Made by a program: the position numbers and the translations under genes | In this document: piece after piece, positions 43,467 to 52,802 of the stretch | How the letters are laid out: every line of letters begins with the position of its first letter | Position numbering within the stretch: position 1 is the first letter of the stretch | Assembly (NCBI RefSeq): GCF_042651965.1 | Contig: NZ_JBHSDY010000012.1 | Coordinates: 1 to 64,000 of the forward strand | Direction: 5' to 3' | Length of the DNA: 64,000 nucleotides | Source: Castellaniella hirudinis | GTDB taxonomy: Bacteria > Pseudomonadota > Gammaproteobacteria > Burkholderiales > Burkholderiaceae_B | The notes under the pieces: generated by a model | The model's input: the letters and a program-made list of their open reading frames with translations, nothing else | Told to the model about the DNA's origin: nothing | Database searches by the model: none

Positions 43467-43613
43467 GGTCGGCACGGGAGTCCGCGGAAGCTGCCGTTTG
43501 CTCAATCTAGCATGATTTATTTCATATCGTAATAATTAGGGTGATTCGTGTCGTGCTTTTCACATCGGTCTGGCGGCCCGGGCCTGACGGGCGCCGGGCC
43601 GTGGCGGCGGGCC

Positions 43614-46394
43614 TCAGGGCTTCGGATGCGGATCGGCGGCGATGGCGATGCTGAGCTGATCGGGCTTGAGCAGGTCGCGCATTGCCGCGTTGACCTGGTC
43701 CGCCTTCAGGCCGCGCAACTGGTCGATGATGTGCTGTTGCCAGGCAAAGCTGCGGTCCGTGTCCAGATAATCGATCCAGCGGTAGGCCAGGTAGGCGTCG
43801 TTGGAGCGCCCCAGTCCCAGGTAGTTTTGCAGGGACTGGACCCCCTGGTCGACCTCGGCCTGGGTGAAGCCGGTCTTCAGGGTCTCGTCCAGCACGGCGC
43901 GCATCGCGGTTTGCAGCGCGTCGGCGTTCTGGGAGGCCATGCTGGCGTACAGGGTCCAGGAACCGGAGTCTTCGAAGGGCGAGGCGTTGACGGCGCTGCC
44001 CACCCCGTAGGACAGGCCGCTGCGCACCCGGATGCCCTGCCACAGCCGGGAATCCTCCGATCCGCCGAGCAGGTAGTTGGCCAGCATCAGCGCAGGCCAG
44101 CGCGGATCGGTGTCGCGCAGCTTCAAGGGCAGGGCGGCGCGGTATTCGGCATTGGCCTTGCCGGGTGCGGGGATGCGGAAGGTCTCGGGCTTCATCGCAT
44201 ACCAGGGGTCCGCCAGGCGCTGGTAGGCCGGGGCTGCGCGCCAGCCGTCCAGGCCGGTGCGCAGGTGCTGTTCCACGGCAACTGGATCGAAATCGCCCAC
44301 CACGGCCAGGGACAGATGGCCTGCGCCATAGAACCGGTCATGGAAGCGTTGCAACTGGTCGCGGTTCAGTGTGTCGGCCTGGGCCAGCACCTCGGCGTTC
44401 GTGGGGGTGTAGCGGATGTCATCCGGCGCCCAGGGCTGGTCGTGGCGTTGCAGCGTGTTGCGCACCAGGAAACCCGGGCTGGCGGCGTCGTCCTCCAGGT
44501 CGGTCCGCAGGCTGCGCTTCATCTGTTCCAGCTCGTCCTCCGGGAAGGCGGGCGCGCGCAGCAGGTGGAAGACCAGGTCCAGCACGTCGGGCAGGTGTTC
44601 ACGGGAACTGCGCATGGACACGCTCAGGACGTTGCCGTCCAGATTGAACCCCAGCTCGGAATCCAGCGCATTCAGGCGGTCTTCGATCTGCTGGCGGCTC
44701 ATGCCGTCGGCGCCGCGCAGCAGCATGGCGCTGGTCGCCAGAGGCACCAGGCCCTGGCCGCGCAATTCATCGGCGCTGCCAAAGCCCATGCGCAGCACGG
44801 CGTGGACCTGTCCCCCGGCGGTGGCCTTGGGCAGCAGGGCCAGGGCCACCGGCCCGTTGGGCAAGGTCAGGATGCTGCGCCGGGTGGCGGCGTCGATGGC
44901 CTCGGGGCGGGTGTCGAAGGCGGCCACGGCGGGCCGCTCGGTGCCGGTGGCCAGTTGCCCGATCCAGGGCGCGAGATCGGCCGCGGCGGGCGCGGGCGCG
45001 TCCTTCGGATCCGGCGTGGGCAGATACAGGCCGCTGGTGCGATTGCTGGGCAGCAGCCAGGCGGCCAGTTGCGTGCGGACGCCTTCCAGCGTCAGCGCCT
45101 GGACTCGCAGGCGTTCGATGAAGAACAGGCGCCAGTCCCCCCGGGAGACCGCGTCGGACAGGGCGCCGGCCAGCGCGCCGGACTGGTTGAAGGTCTGTTT
45201 CCAGTCGTTCATCCAGGCGGTGCGGATGCGGTCCAGGGCGGCCTGATCCAGTTGGGCGATGCCCTCGTTTTCCAGACCGTGTTCCAGGGCGGACAGGGCG
45301 GCCTGCGCATCTGCGCCGGGCTGGACCTGCGCGCCGAATACGGCGTAGCCGGGCTGTTTCATGGCGCGGGCGAAGCCGAACACATTGCTGGTCAGGCCCT
45401 TGGCCACCAGGGCCTGATAGAGCGGGCCGGCTGGGGTGTCGGCCAGCATCGCGGTGCCGATGGACAGGGCCGTGTAAGTGTCGCTGGCGGCTTCCGGCAG
45501 GTGGTACTGCGCCAGCACGATGGGGCTGCCGCCGATGCGTTTCAGCGTGACGCTGCGCGCGCCCTGCTGGACGGGCTCGACCGTGTACTCGGGCGGCAGG
45601 GTCCGGGCCGGCCTGGCGATGGCGCCGAAATCCCGGGCGATCCATTGCAGCGCCTGTCGGGGGTCGAAGCGGCCGGTGACGATCAGCGTGGCATTGTCCG
45701 GCTGGTAGTAGCGGTGGTAGAACGCGCGCAGCGGCTCGATGCCGACGTGCTCTACGTCGGAGCGCGCGCCGATGACGCTGCGGCCGTAGGGGTGCCAGAC
45801 GTAGGCGGCCGAGGCGACCTGCTGCATCAGCATGCTGAACGGGCTGTTTTCGCCGCGTTCCATTTCATTACGCACCACCGGCATTTCCGCGTCCAGGTCG
45901 GCGCGGGCGATGCGTGAGTTCAGCATGGCGTCGGCCTGCCAGGACAGATACCAGCGCAGCGTGCCGGGGTCGTCGGCGAAGGTCGCGTAGTAGTTCGTCA
46001 GGTCAGCCGTGGTCGAGCCGTTGGCCGCCAGCCCCCGGCGGGCGAATTCCGCCAGCGCGTCCGGGTGCTTGGGACTGCCGCGAAACAGCAGGTGTTCCAG
46101 CAGGTGCGCCATGCCGGTCTCGCCCGGCCCTTCGTTGCGCGAGCCGACGCGGTAGCTCATGTTCACCGTGGTCTGGGCGCGGGAATCGTCCGGCGCCAGC
46201 AGCACCTGCAGGCCGTTGGCCAGGCGGTATTCGGTCACGCCCTCGATCATCACGATCTGGCGGACGCCGGCGGGGAGGGCCTGCGCGGTCGCCGTGGAGG
46301 CCGCGGGCGGCGAGGGCGGGGCCGTCTCGGCGCTCAGGGCGGAAGTGGCCAGCAGCAGGGCGGCCAGGGCGGTTGAAAATCTCGGCAGGCGCAT
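43614..46394 (-). CDS. Periplasmic M16-family zinc protease (two-domain, insulinase/pitrilysin type)
   Basis: A 926-residue protein with an N-terminal signal peptide (STALAALLLATSALSAE). The first M16 domain has the inverted zinc motif HLLEH in GMAHLLEHLLFRGSPKHPD, with the third ligand glutamate in VVRNEMERGEN about 75 residues later. An M16C domain follows, then a second pair of M16 domains (from about 490) that lacks HxxEH and is structural. This is the full-length fused arrangement of bacterial periplasmic peptidases. ATG 46394 starts directly at the signal peptide. It diverges from the tcuR-like gene. A GC hairpin (CGGCCCG/CGGGCCG, 43574-43601) lies just after the stop. Confidence 0.9.
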   Translation of the reverse strand: MRLPRFSTALAALLLATSALSAETAPPSPPAASTATAQALPAGVRQIVMIEGVTEYRLANGLQVLLAPDDSRAQTTVNMSYRVGSRNEGPGETGMAHLLEHLLFRGSPKHPDALAEFARRGLAANGSTTADLTNYYATFADDPGTLRWYLSWQADAMLNSRIARADLDAEMPVVRNEMERGENSPFSMLMQQVASAAYVWHPYGRSVIGARSDVEHVGIEPLRAFYHRYYQPDNATLIVTGRFDPRQALQWIARDFGAIARPARTLPPEYTVEPVQQGARSVTLKRIGGSPIVLAQYHLPEAASDTYTALSIGTAMLADTPAGPLYQALVAKGLTSNVFGFARAMKQPGYAVFGAQVQPGADAQAALSALEHGLENEGIAQLDQAALDRIRTAWMNDWKQTFNQSGALAGALSDAVSRGDWRLFFIERLRVQALTLEGVRTQLAAWLLPSNRTSGLYLPTPDPKDAPAPAAADLAPWIGQLATGTERPAVAAFDTRPEAIDAATRRSILTLPNGPVALALLPKATAGGQVHAVLRMGFGSADELRGQGLVPLATSAMLLRGADGMSRQQIEDRLNALDSELGFNLDGNVLSVSMRSSREHLPDVLDLVFHLLRAPAFPEDELEQMKRSLRTDLEDDAASPGFLVRNTLQRHDQPWAPDDIRYTPTNAEVLAQADTLNRDQLQRFHDRFYGAGHLSLAVVGDFDPVAVEQHLRTGLDGWRAAPAYQRLADPWYAMKPETFRIPAPGKANAEYRAALPLKLRDTDPRWPALMLANYLLGGSEDSRLWQGIRVRSGLSYGVGSAVNASPFEDSGSWTLYASMASQNADALQTAMRAVLDETLKTGFTQAEVDQGVQSLQNYLGLGRSNDAYLAYRWIDYLDTDRSFAWQQHIIDQLRGLKADQVNAAMRDLLKPDQLSIAIAADPHPKP

Positions 46395-46471
46395 GTCTCG
46401 GTGTCCAGAGGTGGGTGCGACCATAACCTTACAGCAGATTTTACCCGTGCAGATTGGGCTACTATCGCTCC

Positions 46472-47401
46472 ATGGAAATCCGCCAACTGCGCTATTTCGT
46501 GTGCGCGATCGAGCAGGGCAGCATGGGCAAGGCCGCGCGCGAACTGGGCGTGGTGACTTCGGCCCTCAGCCAGCAGATCAGCCGCCTGGAATCCGAACTC
46601 TCGACCCGATTGCTGCTGCGCACGGCGGCGGGGGTCGCTCCCACGGACGCGGGCATCGCTTTTTTCCGGCAGGCGCAGCTTGCCCTGCGCAACATCGACG
46701 AGGCGGCGCGCGCCGCCCAGCAGGCGCGTTTGTCCGGCCATGTCAGCGTCGGCCTGGCGCCCACCACGGCGGCGGTGCTTGGCTTGCCCCTGATCCTGGC
46801 GATGCGCGAACGCTATCCCGATGTGCGCCTGCATCTGGTCGAGTCCTTGTCGGGGCATCTGGCGGCCATGCTCAATGCCCGTCAGCTCGATCTGGCGATC
46901 CTGTTCAATGATGAGGCAGGCCGCAAGTGGTCGGTGATGCCTTTGCTCGAAGAAAATCTCTACGTGATCGCGGCCCGGGGGTTCAAGGACTTTCCCCGCC
47001 GCAAGACCGTGCGCCTGGCCGGCCTGGCGGGCCTGCCGCTGGCTATGCCTACGCACATGCACGGTCTGCGCGGCGTGCTGGCTTCGGCGATGCGCCGCCA
47101 GGCGCGCGGGCCCGAGGTGGCGATGGAGATCGATTCCCTGGCGATGCTGATGGACGCCGTGGCCGCCGGCCTGGCGGCCACGATCCAGCCGGGCGCCGCC
47201 ATCACCCGCATGGCGGGGCGCGACCTGGTCATGGCGCGGATCTCGGACCCGGGCCTGGTGCGCCGCAATCTGCTGGCCAGCCTGTCCGACGATGAGCTGT
47301 CGCCTGCGGGCCTGGCGGTCCGCGTGGCGCTGCGCGACGTGGTGCGCGGGCTGGTCGAAAGCGGGCAGTGGATCGGCGCCCGCAGCCTTCACGAGTCGTG
47401 A
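46472..47401 (+). CDS. tcuR: LysR-family regulator, TcuR-like
   Basis: A 309-residue LysR protein. The HTH is at residues 1-60 (MEIRQLRYFVCAIEQGSMG, AARELGVVTSALSQQISRLE). The C-terminal effector domain has VSVGLAPTTAAVLGLPL near 90. It lies 84 bp upstream of tcuA in the same direction, matching the tcuRABC order known from Salmonella, where TcuR activates tcu genes in response to tricarballylate. ATG 46472 gives the classic MEIRQLRYF opening. Confidence 0.8.
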   Translation: MEIRQLRYFVCAIEQGSMGKAARELGVVTSALSQQISRLESELSTRLLLRTAAGVAPTDAGIAFFRQAQLALRNIDEAARAAQQARLSGHVSVGLAPTTAAVLGLPLILAMRERYPDVRLHLVESLSGHLAAMLNARQLDLAILFNDEAGRKWSVMPLLEENLYVIAARGFKDFPRRKTVRLAGLAGLPLAMPTHMHGLRGVLASAMRRQARGPEVAMEIDSLAMLMDAVAAGLAATIQPGAAITRMAGRDLVMARISDPGLVRRNLLASLSDDELSPAGLAVRVALRDVVRGLVESGQWIGARSLHES

Positions 47402-47485
47402 AGAGGGCTTGCCGGACGGACGTCTAGCGGACTTGGCCGGCGCCGCCTAAGCTTCCGGAGGTGTTCAACCCTTCGAGAGCCGATC

Positions 47486-48892
47486 ATGCTCGACGTCCTG
47501 GTCATCGGCGGCGGAAACGCCGCCTTGTGCGCTGCGCTGATGGCGCGCGAGGCGGGCGCCGAGGTGCTGGTCCTGGAGTCCGCCCCCCGGGCGTGGCGCG
47601 GGGGGAATTCCTCGCATACGCGCAATCTGCGCTGCATGCATGATGCGCCCCAGGATGTGCTGGTGGATGCGTATCCCGAGGAGGAGTTCTGGCAGGACCT
47701 GCTCAAGGTCACCGGCGGGCGCACCAATGAAGCACTGGCGCGCATTGCGATCCGCCATTCGGCGAGCTGCCGCAACTGGATGCGCCGCCACGGCGTGCGG
47801 TTCCAGCCGTCCTTGTCGGGCACGCTGCACGTGGCGCGCACCAATGCCTTTTTCATGGGCGGGGGCAAGGCCCTGATCAACGCCTACTATCGCAGCGCCG
47901 AGGCGCTGGGCGTGCGTGTGCGCTATGACGCGACGGTGGATCGGCTGGAACTGGAAGAGGGGCATTTTCGGGCGGCCTGGCTGGGCGATGAACGCATCGA
48001 GGCGCGCGCCTGCGTCGTGGCTTCGGGCGGGTTCGAGTCGAATCGTGAATGGCTGCGCGAGGCCTGGGGCCCCAACGAGGCAGGGGAATGGCCTGCCGAA
48101 AATTTCCTGATCCGGGGCACGCGCTTCAACCAGGGCGTGCTGCTGCGCGACCTGCTGGATCAAGGGGCGGACCGGATCGGCGATCCGACGCAGTGCCACT
48201 CGGTGGCGATCGACGCGCGCGCGCCGCTGTACGACGGCGGCATCTGCACGCGCATCGATTGCGTGTCGCTGGGGATCGTGGTCAATCGCCAGGCGCGGCG
48301 CTTCTACGACGAAGGCGAGGATTTCTGGCCCAAGCGTTATGCCATCTGGGGGCGGCTGGTGGCCCGGCAGCCCGGCCAGATCGGCTATTCCATCATCGAC
48401 GCCAAGGCGGTGGGCCGCTTCATGCCGCCGGTGTTCAAGGGCGAGCAGGCCGATACCCTGGATGCGCTGGCCCGGCGCCTGGGCCTGGACGAGGCCGTCT
48501 TCGTGCGGACCGTGGCCGACTACAACGCGGCCTGCCGCGCCGGGCATTTTGACCACGAAGTCCTGGACGACTGCCATACCGAGGGGCTCGAACCGCCCAA
48601 GACCCACTGGGCGCGTCCCCTGGACACGCCGCCTTACTACGCCTATGCCCTGCGTCCCGGCATCACCTTTACCTACCTGGGCGTGCGGGTCGACGCGCGC
48701 GCCGCCGTGCATTTCGGCGGACAGCCCAGCGACAACCTGTTCGCGGCCGGCGAAGTCATGGCCGGCAACGTCCTGGGGCAAGGCTATACCGCCGGGGTGG
48801 GCATGAGCATCGGCACGGCCTTCGGCCGTATCGCCGGGGCCCAGGCTGCCGCAGCCGCCCTGCAGCGGCCCGCCACCGCGCTTGTCGCATAG
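47486..48892 (+). CDS. tcuA: FAD-dependent tricarballylate dehydrogenase TcuA
   Basis: A 468-residue flavoprotein of the fumarate reductase/succinate dehydrogenase superfamily. The dinucleotide fold is at the N-terminus (VLVIGGGNAALCAALMARE, residues 4-22), GGNSSHTRNLRCMH near 38 and a C-terminal FAD segment NLFAAGEVMAGNVLGQGYTAG near 415 (core GEVMAGNVLGQGYTAG). TcuA oxidises tricarballylate to cis-aconitate, which enters the TCA cycle. The next gene, tcuB, re-oxidises its FAD. It is complete and in the canonical position. Confidence 0.88.
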   Translation: MLDVLVIGGGNAALCAALMAREAGAEVLVLESAPRAWRGGNSSHTRNLRCMHDAPQDVLVDAYPEEEFWQDLLKVTGGRTNEALARIAIRHSASCRNWMRRHGVRFQPSLSGTLHVARTNAFFMGGGKALINAYYRSAEALGVRVRYDATVDRLELEEGHFRAAWLGDERIEARACVVASGGFESNREWLREAWGPNEAGEWPAENFLIRGTRFNQGVLLRDLLDQGADRIGDPTQCHSVAIDARAPLYDGGICTRIDCVSLGIVVNRQARRFYDEGEDFWPKRYAIWGRLVARQPGQIGYSIIDAKAVGRFMPPVFKGEQADTLDALARRLGLDEAVFVRTVADYNAACRAGHFDHEVLDDCHTEGLEPPKTHWARPLDTPPYYAYALRPGITFTYLGVRVDARAAVHFGGQPSDNLFAAGEVMAGNVLGQGYTAGVGMSIGTAFGRIAGAQAAAAALQRPATALVA

Positions 48893-48907
48893 CACCGAGG
48901 AATTTCC

Positions 48908-50047
48908 ATGCAGACCCTGCAAGCCCTGACCCGGGACGCGGTATCCACCCTGATGCTGTCGCCCGAAGAAACCGAAGTCGACCGCGTCATGACCATCTGC
49001 AACGCCTGCCGCTATTGCGAAGGGTTTTGCGCCGTGTTCCCGGCCATGACGCGCCTGCTGGAATTCAACAAGGCCGACATCCACTACCTGGCCAACGTCT
49101 GCCACAACTGCGGCGCCTGCCTGCATGCCTGCCAGTACGCCGAGCCCCATGAGTTCGCCGTCAATGTGCCGCGCGCGCTGGCGGCGGTGCGGCCCCTGAC
49201 GTACGCCGAGTTCGCCTGGCCGCCGGCGCTGGGCCGGCTGTACCGGCGCGCCGGATTGACGATGGCCCTGGCGACCGCCGGCGGCCTGGCGCTGTTTCTG
49301 GTCCTCGTCCTGATCCTCAACCAGGGCGCCTGGCTGCACGTGCCGCTGGCCGGGAATTTTTACGCCATCTTCCCGCATAACCTGCTGGTGCTGATGTTCG
49401 GCGCGGTGTTCCTGTACGCGATCGTGGCCCTGGGCCTGGGGGTCGCCGCGTTCTGGCGCATGCTGTCGCCCGCGGCGGCGCCGGGGGCCGTCCTGGGCGC
49501 GGCCGGCCTCGATGCGGCGGGCCAGGCCCTGACGCTGAAATACCTGGATGGCGGCCATGGCGAGGGCTGCAACGACGAGGATGACCGCTACACCCACAGG
49601 CGCCGGGCGTTCCATCACCTGACGTTCTACGGCTTCGTGTGCTGTTTCATCGCCACCTCGGTGGCGACGCTGTACCACTATCTGCTGGACTACCCTGCGC
49701 CGTATCCCGTCGTCAGCGTGCCGGTGCTGTTCGGCATCGTGGGCGGGATCGGTCTGCTGATCGGGCCGGCGGGCCTGCTGTGGCTGAATCTCCGCCGCCA
49801 TCCCGACCACGCCGTGTCGGCCCAGCAGCCCATGGACCGGGGCTTCATCGCGCTGCTGATGCTGGTGAGCGCCACCGGCCTGGCCTTGCTTGTCTGGCGG
49901 GATACCGGTGCGATGGGCCTGTGGCTGGCCCTGCACCTGGGGGCCGTGATGGCCTTCTTCCTGACCATGCCGTACGGCAAGTTCGCCCACGGGGTGTTCC
50001 GTTCGGCGGCGCTGCTCAGGAGCGCGCTGGACAGGCGCATGGGATGA
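48908..50047 (+). CDS. tcuB: TcuB/CitB iron-sulfur electron-transfer membrane protein
   Basis: A 379-residue membrane protein. The N-terminal soluble part carries two cysteine clusters, CNACRYCEGFC near residue 34 and CHNCGACLHAC near residue 63, fit for two Fe-S clusters. Six hydrophobic segments fill about 115-365, with histidines that could bind heme. TcuB takes electrons from the reduced FAD of TcuA to the quinone pool. It starts 15 bp after tcuA. No tcuC transporter gene follows; the next gene is convergent. A strong hairpin lies just behind the stop. Confidence 0.88.
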   Translation: MQTLQALTRDAVSTLMLSPEETEVDRVMTICNACRYCEGFCAVFPAMTRLLEFNKADIHYLANVCHNCGACLHACQYAEPHEFAVNVPRALAAVRPLTYAEFAWPPALGRLYRRAGLTMALATAGGLALFLVLVLILNQGAWLHVPLAGNFYAIFPHNLLVLMFGAVFLYAIVALGLGVAAFWRMLSPAAAPGAVLGAAGLDAAGQALTLKYLDGGHGEGCNDEDDRYTHRRRAFHHLTFYGFVCCFIATSVATLYHYLLDYPAPYPVVSVPVLFGIVGGIGLLIGPAGLLWLNLRRHPDHAVSAQQPMDRGFIALLMLVSATGLALLVWRDTGAMGLWLALHLGAVMAFFLTMPYGKFAHGVFRSAALLRSALDRRMG

Positions 50048-50054
50048 GACAGGA

Positions 50055-50084
50055 CATGAAATGATCCCTGCGGATCATTTCATG
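50055..50084 (+). terminator. Terminator-like hairpin after tcuB
   Basis: A perfect 13-bp stem CATGAAATGATCC/GGATCATTTCATG with a CTGC loop begins 8 bp after the tcuB stop. There is no T run, so it could act as a transcript-end stabiliser or a factor-dependent terminator. Confidence 0.5.
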
Positions 50085-50180
50085 CCTGGCGAATCGGAGC
50101 GCCTTGCAAGGCGCGACGTGGGGAGATGCTACGGTTGAAGATGTTTCATGCCTGGCGAATCGGAGCGCCTTGCAAGGCGC
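50078..50180. repeat. Two 37-bp direct repeats with internal palindrome between tcuB and mmsA
   Basis: Copies at 50078-50114 and 50144-50180 are identical over 37 bp, 66 bp apart. Each ends in the perfect palindrome GCGCCTTGCAAGGCGC (50099-50114 and 50165-50180). They lie between two convergent genes and may be part of a dispersed intergenic repeat family or a doubled terminator. Confidence 0.75.
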
Positions 50181-50198
50181 TGAACGCTCTCCGTTGCA

Positions 50199-51707
50199 TC
50201 AATGCGTCGGAAACGCGAATTCCGCGCCCTTGGCCTCGCTGTCCGGCCAGCGCTGCATGACGGACTTCTGGCGCGTGTAGAAGCGCACGCCTTCTTCGCC
50301 GTAGACGTGCATGTCGCCGAACAGGCTGTTCTTCCAGCCGCCGAAGCCGTGCCAGGCCATGGGCACGGGGATGGGCACGTTGATGCCTACCATGCCGACC
50401 TGGATGCGCCGCGCGAATTCGCGCGCCGCGTGGCCGTCGCGCGTGAAGCAGGCGACGCCGTTGCCGAAGCTGTGCTCGTTGATGATGCGGATGGCGGCAT
50501 CGATGTCCGGCGCGCGGACGCAGGCCAGGACCGGGCCGAAGATTTCTTCCTGGTAGATGCGCATGTCGGGCGTGACGTGGTCGAACAGGCTGCCGCCGAT
50601 GAAGAAGCCGTCCTCGTGGCCGGGGACGCACAGATCGCGGCCGTCGTGCACCAGTTGGGCGCCTTCGGCGAGGCCGATGTCCAGGTAGCCGCGGATGCGC
50701 TCCAGGGCCTCCTGGGTGATGACCGGACCCATTTCGGCCTGGGGATCCATGCCGTGGGAGACCTTGAGCGTGCGGGCGCGTTCCGCCAGGATGGGCACGA
50801 TGCGGTCGGCGGCGTCGCCCACCAGCACGGCCACCGACACGGCCATGCAGCGTTCGCCGGCGGCGCCGTAGGCCGAGCCGATCAGGGCGTCGACGGCCTG
50901 ATTCAGGTCCGCGTCGGGCATGACGACCATGTGATTCTTGGCGCCGCCCAGGGCCTGGACCCGCTTGCCGTGCTGCGCGCCGCGCTCGTAGATCGAACGG
51001 GCGATGGGCGTGGAGCCGACGAAGCTGACGGCCTGGACGTCGGGGTGGGTCAGCAAGGCGTCCACCGCCTGCTTGTCGCCTTGCAGGACGTTGAACACGC
51101 CGTCGGGCAGACCGGCCTCGCGCAGCAGCTCGGCGATGCGCAGGGACACGGAGGGATCGCGCTCGCTGGGCTTGAGGATGAAGCAGTTCCCCGAGGCGAT
51201 CGCCAGCGGGAACATCCAGCACGGCACCATGGCCGGGAAGTTGAAGGGCGTGATCCCGGCGACGACGCCCAGAGGCTGGCGCATGGTCCAGTTGTCCAGG
51301 CCGGTCGCGACTTGCTCGGTGTAGTCGCCCTTCAGCAACTGCGGAATGCCGCAGGCGAATTCGATGATGTCGATGCCCCGGGCCAGTTCGCCCTGCGCAT
51401 CGCTGAAGACCTTGCCGTGTTCGGCCGTGATGATGGCCGCCAGTTCGTCCAGGTGGGCGTTCATCAACGCCAGGAATTTGAACATGACCCGGGCGCGGCG
51501 CGGCGCCGGGGTGTTGGCCCAGGCGGGAAAGGCGGCAGCGGCGGCGGCGACGACGGCTTCGACGTCTTCAGGGCCGGCCAGACGCAACTGGCGCGCGGCC
51601 TGCCCGGTGGCCGGGTTGTAGATGGCCTGGGTGCGGTCGCCCTGGCCCAGGGTGCGTTGCCCGTTGATGAAATGGCCGACGTCGGCGGTGTCTGTGTAGG
51701 CTTGCAT
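50199..51707 (-). CDS. mmsA: CoA-acylating methylmalonate/malonate-semialdehyde dehydrogenase
   Basis: A 502-residue aldehyde dehydrogenase of the MmsA/IolA branch. It turns (methyl)malonate semialdehyde, NAD and CoA into propionyl- or acetyl-CoA and CO2. Visible are VVAGITPFNFPAMVPCWMFP near residue 140 (core TPFNFPAMVPCWMFP), SFVGSTPIARSIYERG near 230, and the catalytic cysteine in GAAGERCMAVSVAV near 285; EEIFGPVLACVRA follows near 385. ATG 51707 gives the usual start before FINGQR. Divergent from a LysR regulator. Neighbouring beta-alanine aminotransferase and inositol genes both make its substrate. Confidence 0.9.
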   Translation of the reverse strand: MQAYTDTADVGHFINGQRTLGQGDRTQAIYNPATGQAARQLRLAGPEDVEAVVAAAAAAFPAWANTPAPRRARVMFKFLALMNAHLDELAAIITAEHGKVFSDAQGELARGIDIIEFACGIPQLLKGDYTEQVATGLDNWTMRQPLGVVAGITPFNFPAMVPCWMFPLAIASGNCFILKPSERDPSVSLRIAELLREAGLPDGVFNVLQGDKQAVDALLTHPDVQAVSFVGSTPIARSIYERGAQHGKRVQALGGAKNHMVVMPDADLNQAVDALIGSAYGAAGERCMAVSVAVLVGDAADRIVPILAERARTLKVSHGMDPQAEMGPVITQEALERIRGYLDIGLAEGAQLVHDGRDLCVPGHEDGFFIGGSLFDHVTPDMRIYQEEIFGPVLACVRAPDIDAAIRIINEHSFGNGVACFTRDGHAAREFARRIQVGMVGINVPIPVPMAWHGFGGWKNSLFGDMHVYGEEGVRFYTRQKSVMQRWPDSEAKGAEFAFPTH

Positions 51708-51803
51708 GGTGGTCTCCCGAGGGGGTTGGTCGTTGCGCATGGAGCACGATGGAGCCAGTGTAAGAACGGCCCGGGCGACTGCATAGACACGAAGACTGGA
51801 ATC

Positions 51804-51825
51804 ATTGTTTGTTTTAGTGAACAAT
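51804..51825. promoter_or_regulatory. Inverted repeat at the LysR start, candidate operator
   Basis: ATTGTT (51804-51809) and AACAAT (51820-51825) form an inverted repeat with a 10-bp spacer. The end lies 6 bp before the ATG of the LysR gene. Placement suggests autorepression of the regulator and control of divergent mmsA. Confidence 0.4.
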
Positions 51826-51831
51826 AGGTTT

Positions 51832-52800
51832 ATGGATTCCAAGAACATTGACAGGCTCTGGCCGCATATCCACTGGCTGATCGTGCTGGCGCAGCAGGGC
51901 AGTTTCACCTCGGCCGCCCGGCGGCTGGACGTCAGCAAGGCGGCCATGAGCCAGCGGATGGCTGAACTGGAGCGGGCGGCGGGGGTGCCCCTGATCCTGC
52001 GCACGACGCGCTCGGTGCGCCTGACGGACGCCGGGCAGCGCCTGGTCGAGGACACGCGCGACGCCTACGCACGCATCGCGCACAGCTTTGCGGAGGTGCG
52101 GGACCTGTCCGACGTGCCTGCCGGACTGCTGCGCATTACGGCGCCCGTGGCCTTCGCGCGCCAGCAACTGGTCGCCCGCCTGCCGGAATTTCTGCGGCGC
52201 TACCCGAAGATCCGGGTGGAACTGGATATGCGGGACAGCCTGGTGTCCTTGATCTCAGAGGGCTTCGACCTGGCCTTGCGCCACGTCGAGTCACCGCCCG
52301 ACACCGATGTGGCCCGGGTCTTGTGCCGCACCCGTACCCTGCTGGTCGCCAGCCCCGCCTACCTGGCGGCGCAGGGCATGCCCCGGGAGCCTGCGCAACT
52401 CGTGGATCACTGGCACCTGCACTATCCGCGCCAACAGGGGTCGGCCCACTGGGTGTTCGAGCGTGTGGAGTCCCGGCGGACGGACAGGCAGGCGACGGTC
52501 CCCGTGCAGCCGCGTTTCGTGGCCAATAACAGCGAGGTGCTGCGCGACATGGCCTGCGCGGGGCTGGGCATCGCGCTGTTGCCGGATTTTTCCGCGCAGC
52601 ACGCGGTCCGCAAGGGCGAACTCGTTGAAATCCTGCCCCAGTGGCGTCCGATCGGCACCTTCGGACGGACCATTTTCGCGCTGCGTCCGTATACACACCG
52701 GACGCCCCGCAACGTGCGGGTCCTGCTGGATTATTTGCTGGAGGCGTTTGCCGGCGGCTTCGACGCCGATCCCGCCTTGAGTCCGCCCAGCACTTCCTGA
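51832..52800 (+). CDS. LysR-family transcriptional regulator
   Basis: A 322-residue LysR protein of the PecT/DmlR-like branch. The HTH at residues 7-65 shows LAQQGSFTSAARRLDVSKAAM and SQRMAELERAAGVPLILRTTR (core ELERAAGVPLILRTTR). The effector domain has GLLRITAPVAFARQQLV near 100 and GLGIALLPDFSA near 250, both typical. It diverges from mmsA and probably controls it. ATG 51832 is chosen over 51805 because the extra residues are not LysR-like and the inverted repeat lies between. Confidence 0.8.
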   Translation: MDSKNIDRLWPHIHWLIVLAQQGSFTSAARRLDVSKAAMSQRMAELERAAGVPLILRTTRSVRLTDAGQRLVEDTRDAYARIAHSFAEVRDLSDVPAGLLRITAPVAFARQQLVARLPEFLRRYPKIRVELDMRDSLVSLISEGFDLALRHVESPPDTDVARVLCRTRTLLVASPAYLAAQGMPREPAQLVDHWHLHYPRQQGSAHWVFERVESRRTDRQATVPVQPRFVANNSEVLRDMACAGLGIALLPDFSAQHAVRKGELVEILPQWRPIGTFGRTIFALRPYTHRTPRNVRVLLDYLLEAFAGGFDADPALSPPSTS

Positions 52801-52802
52801 GG

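Noticed and set aside
43548..45917. 789-residue plus-strand frame opposite the M16 protease
   Set aside because: Antisense of a gene with a clear zinc motif and signal peptide.
47465..49990. 841-residue minus-strand frame opposite tcuA and tcuB
   Set aside because: Antisense to two genes with clear FAD and Fe-S motifs.
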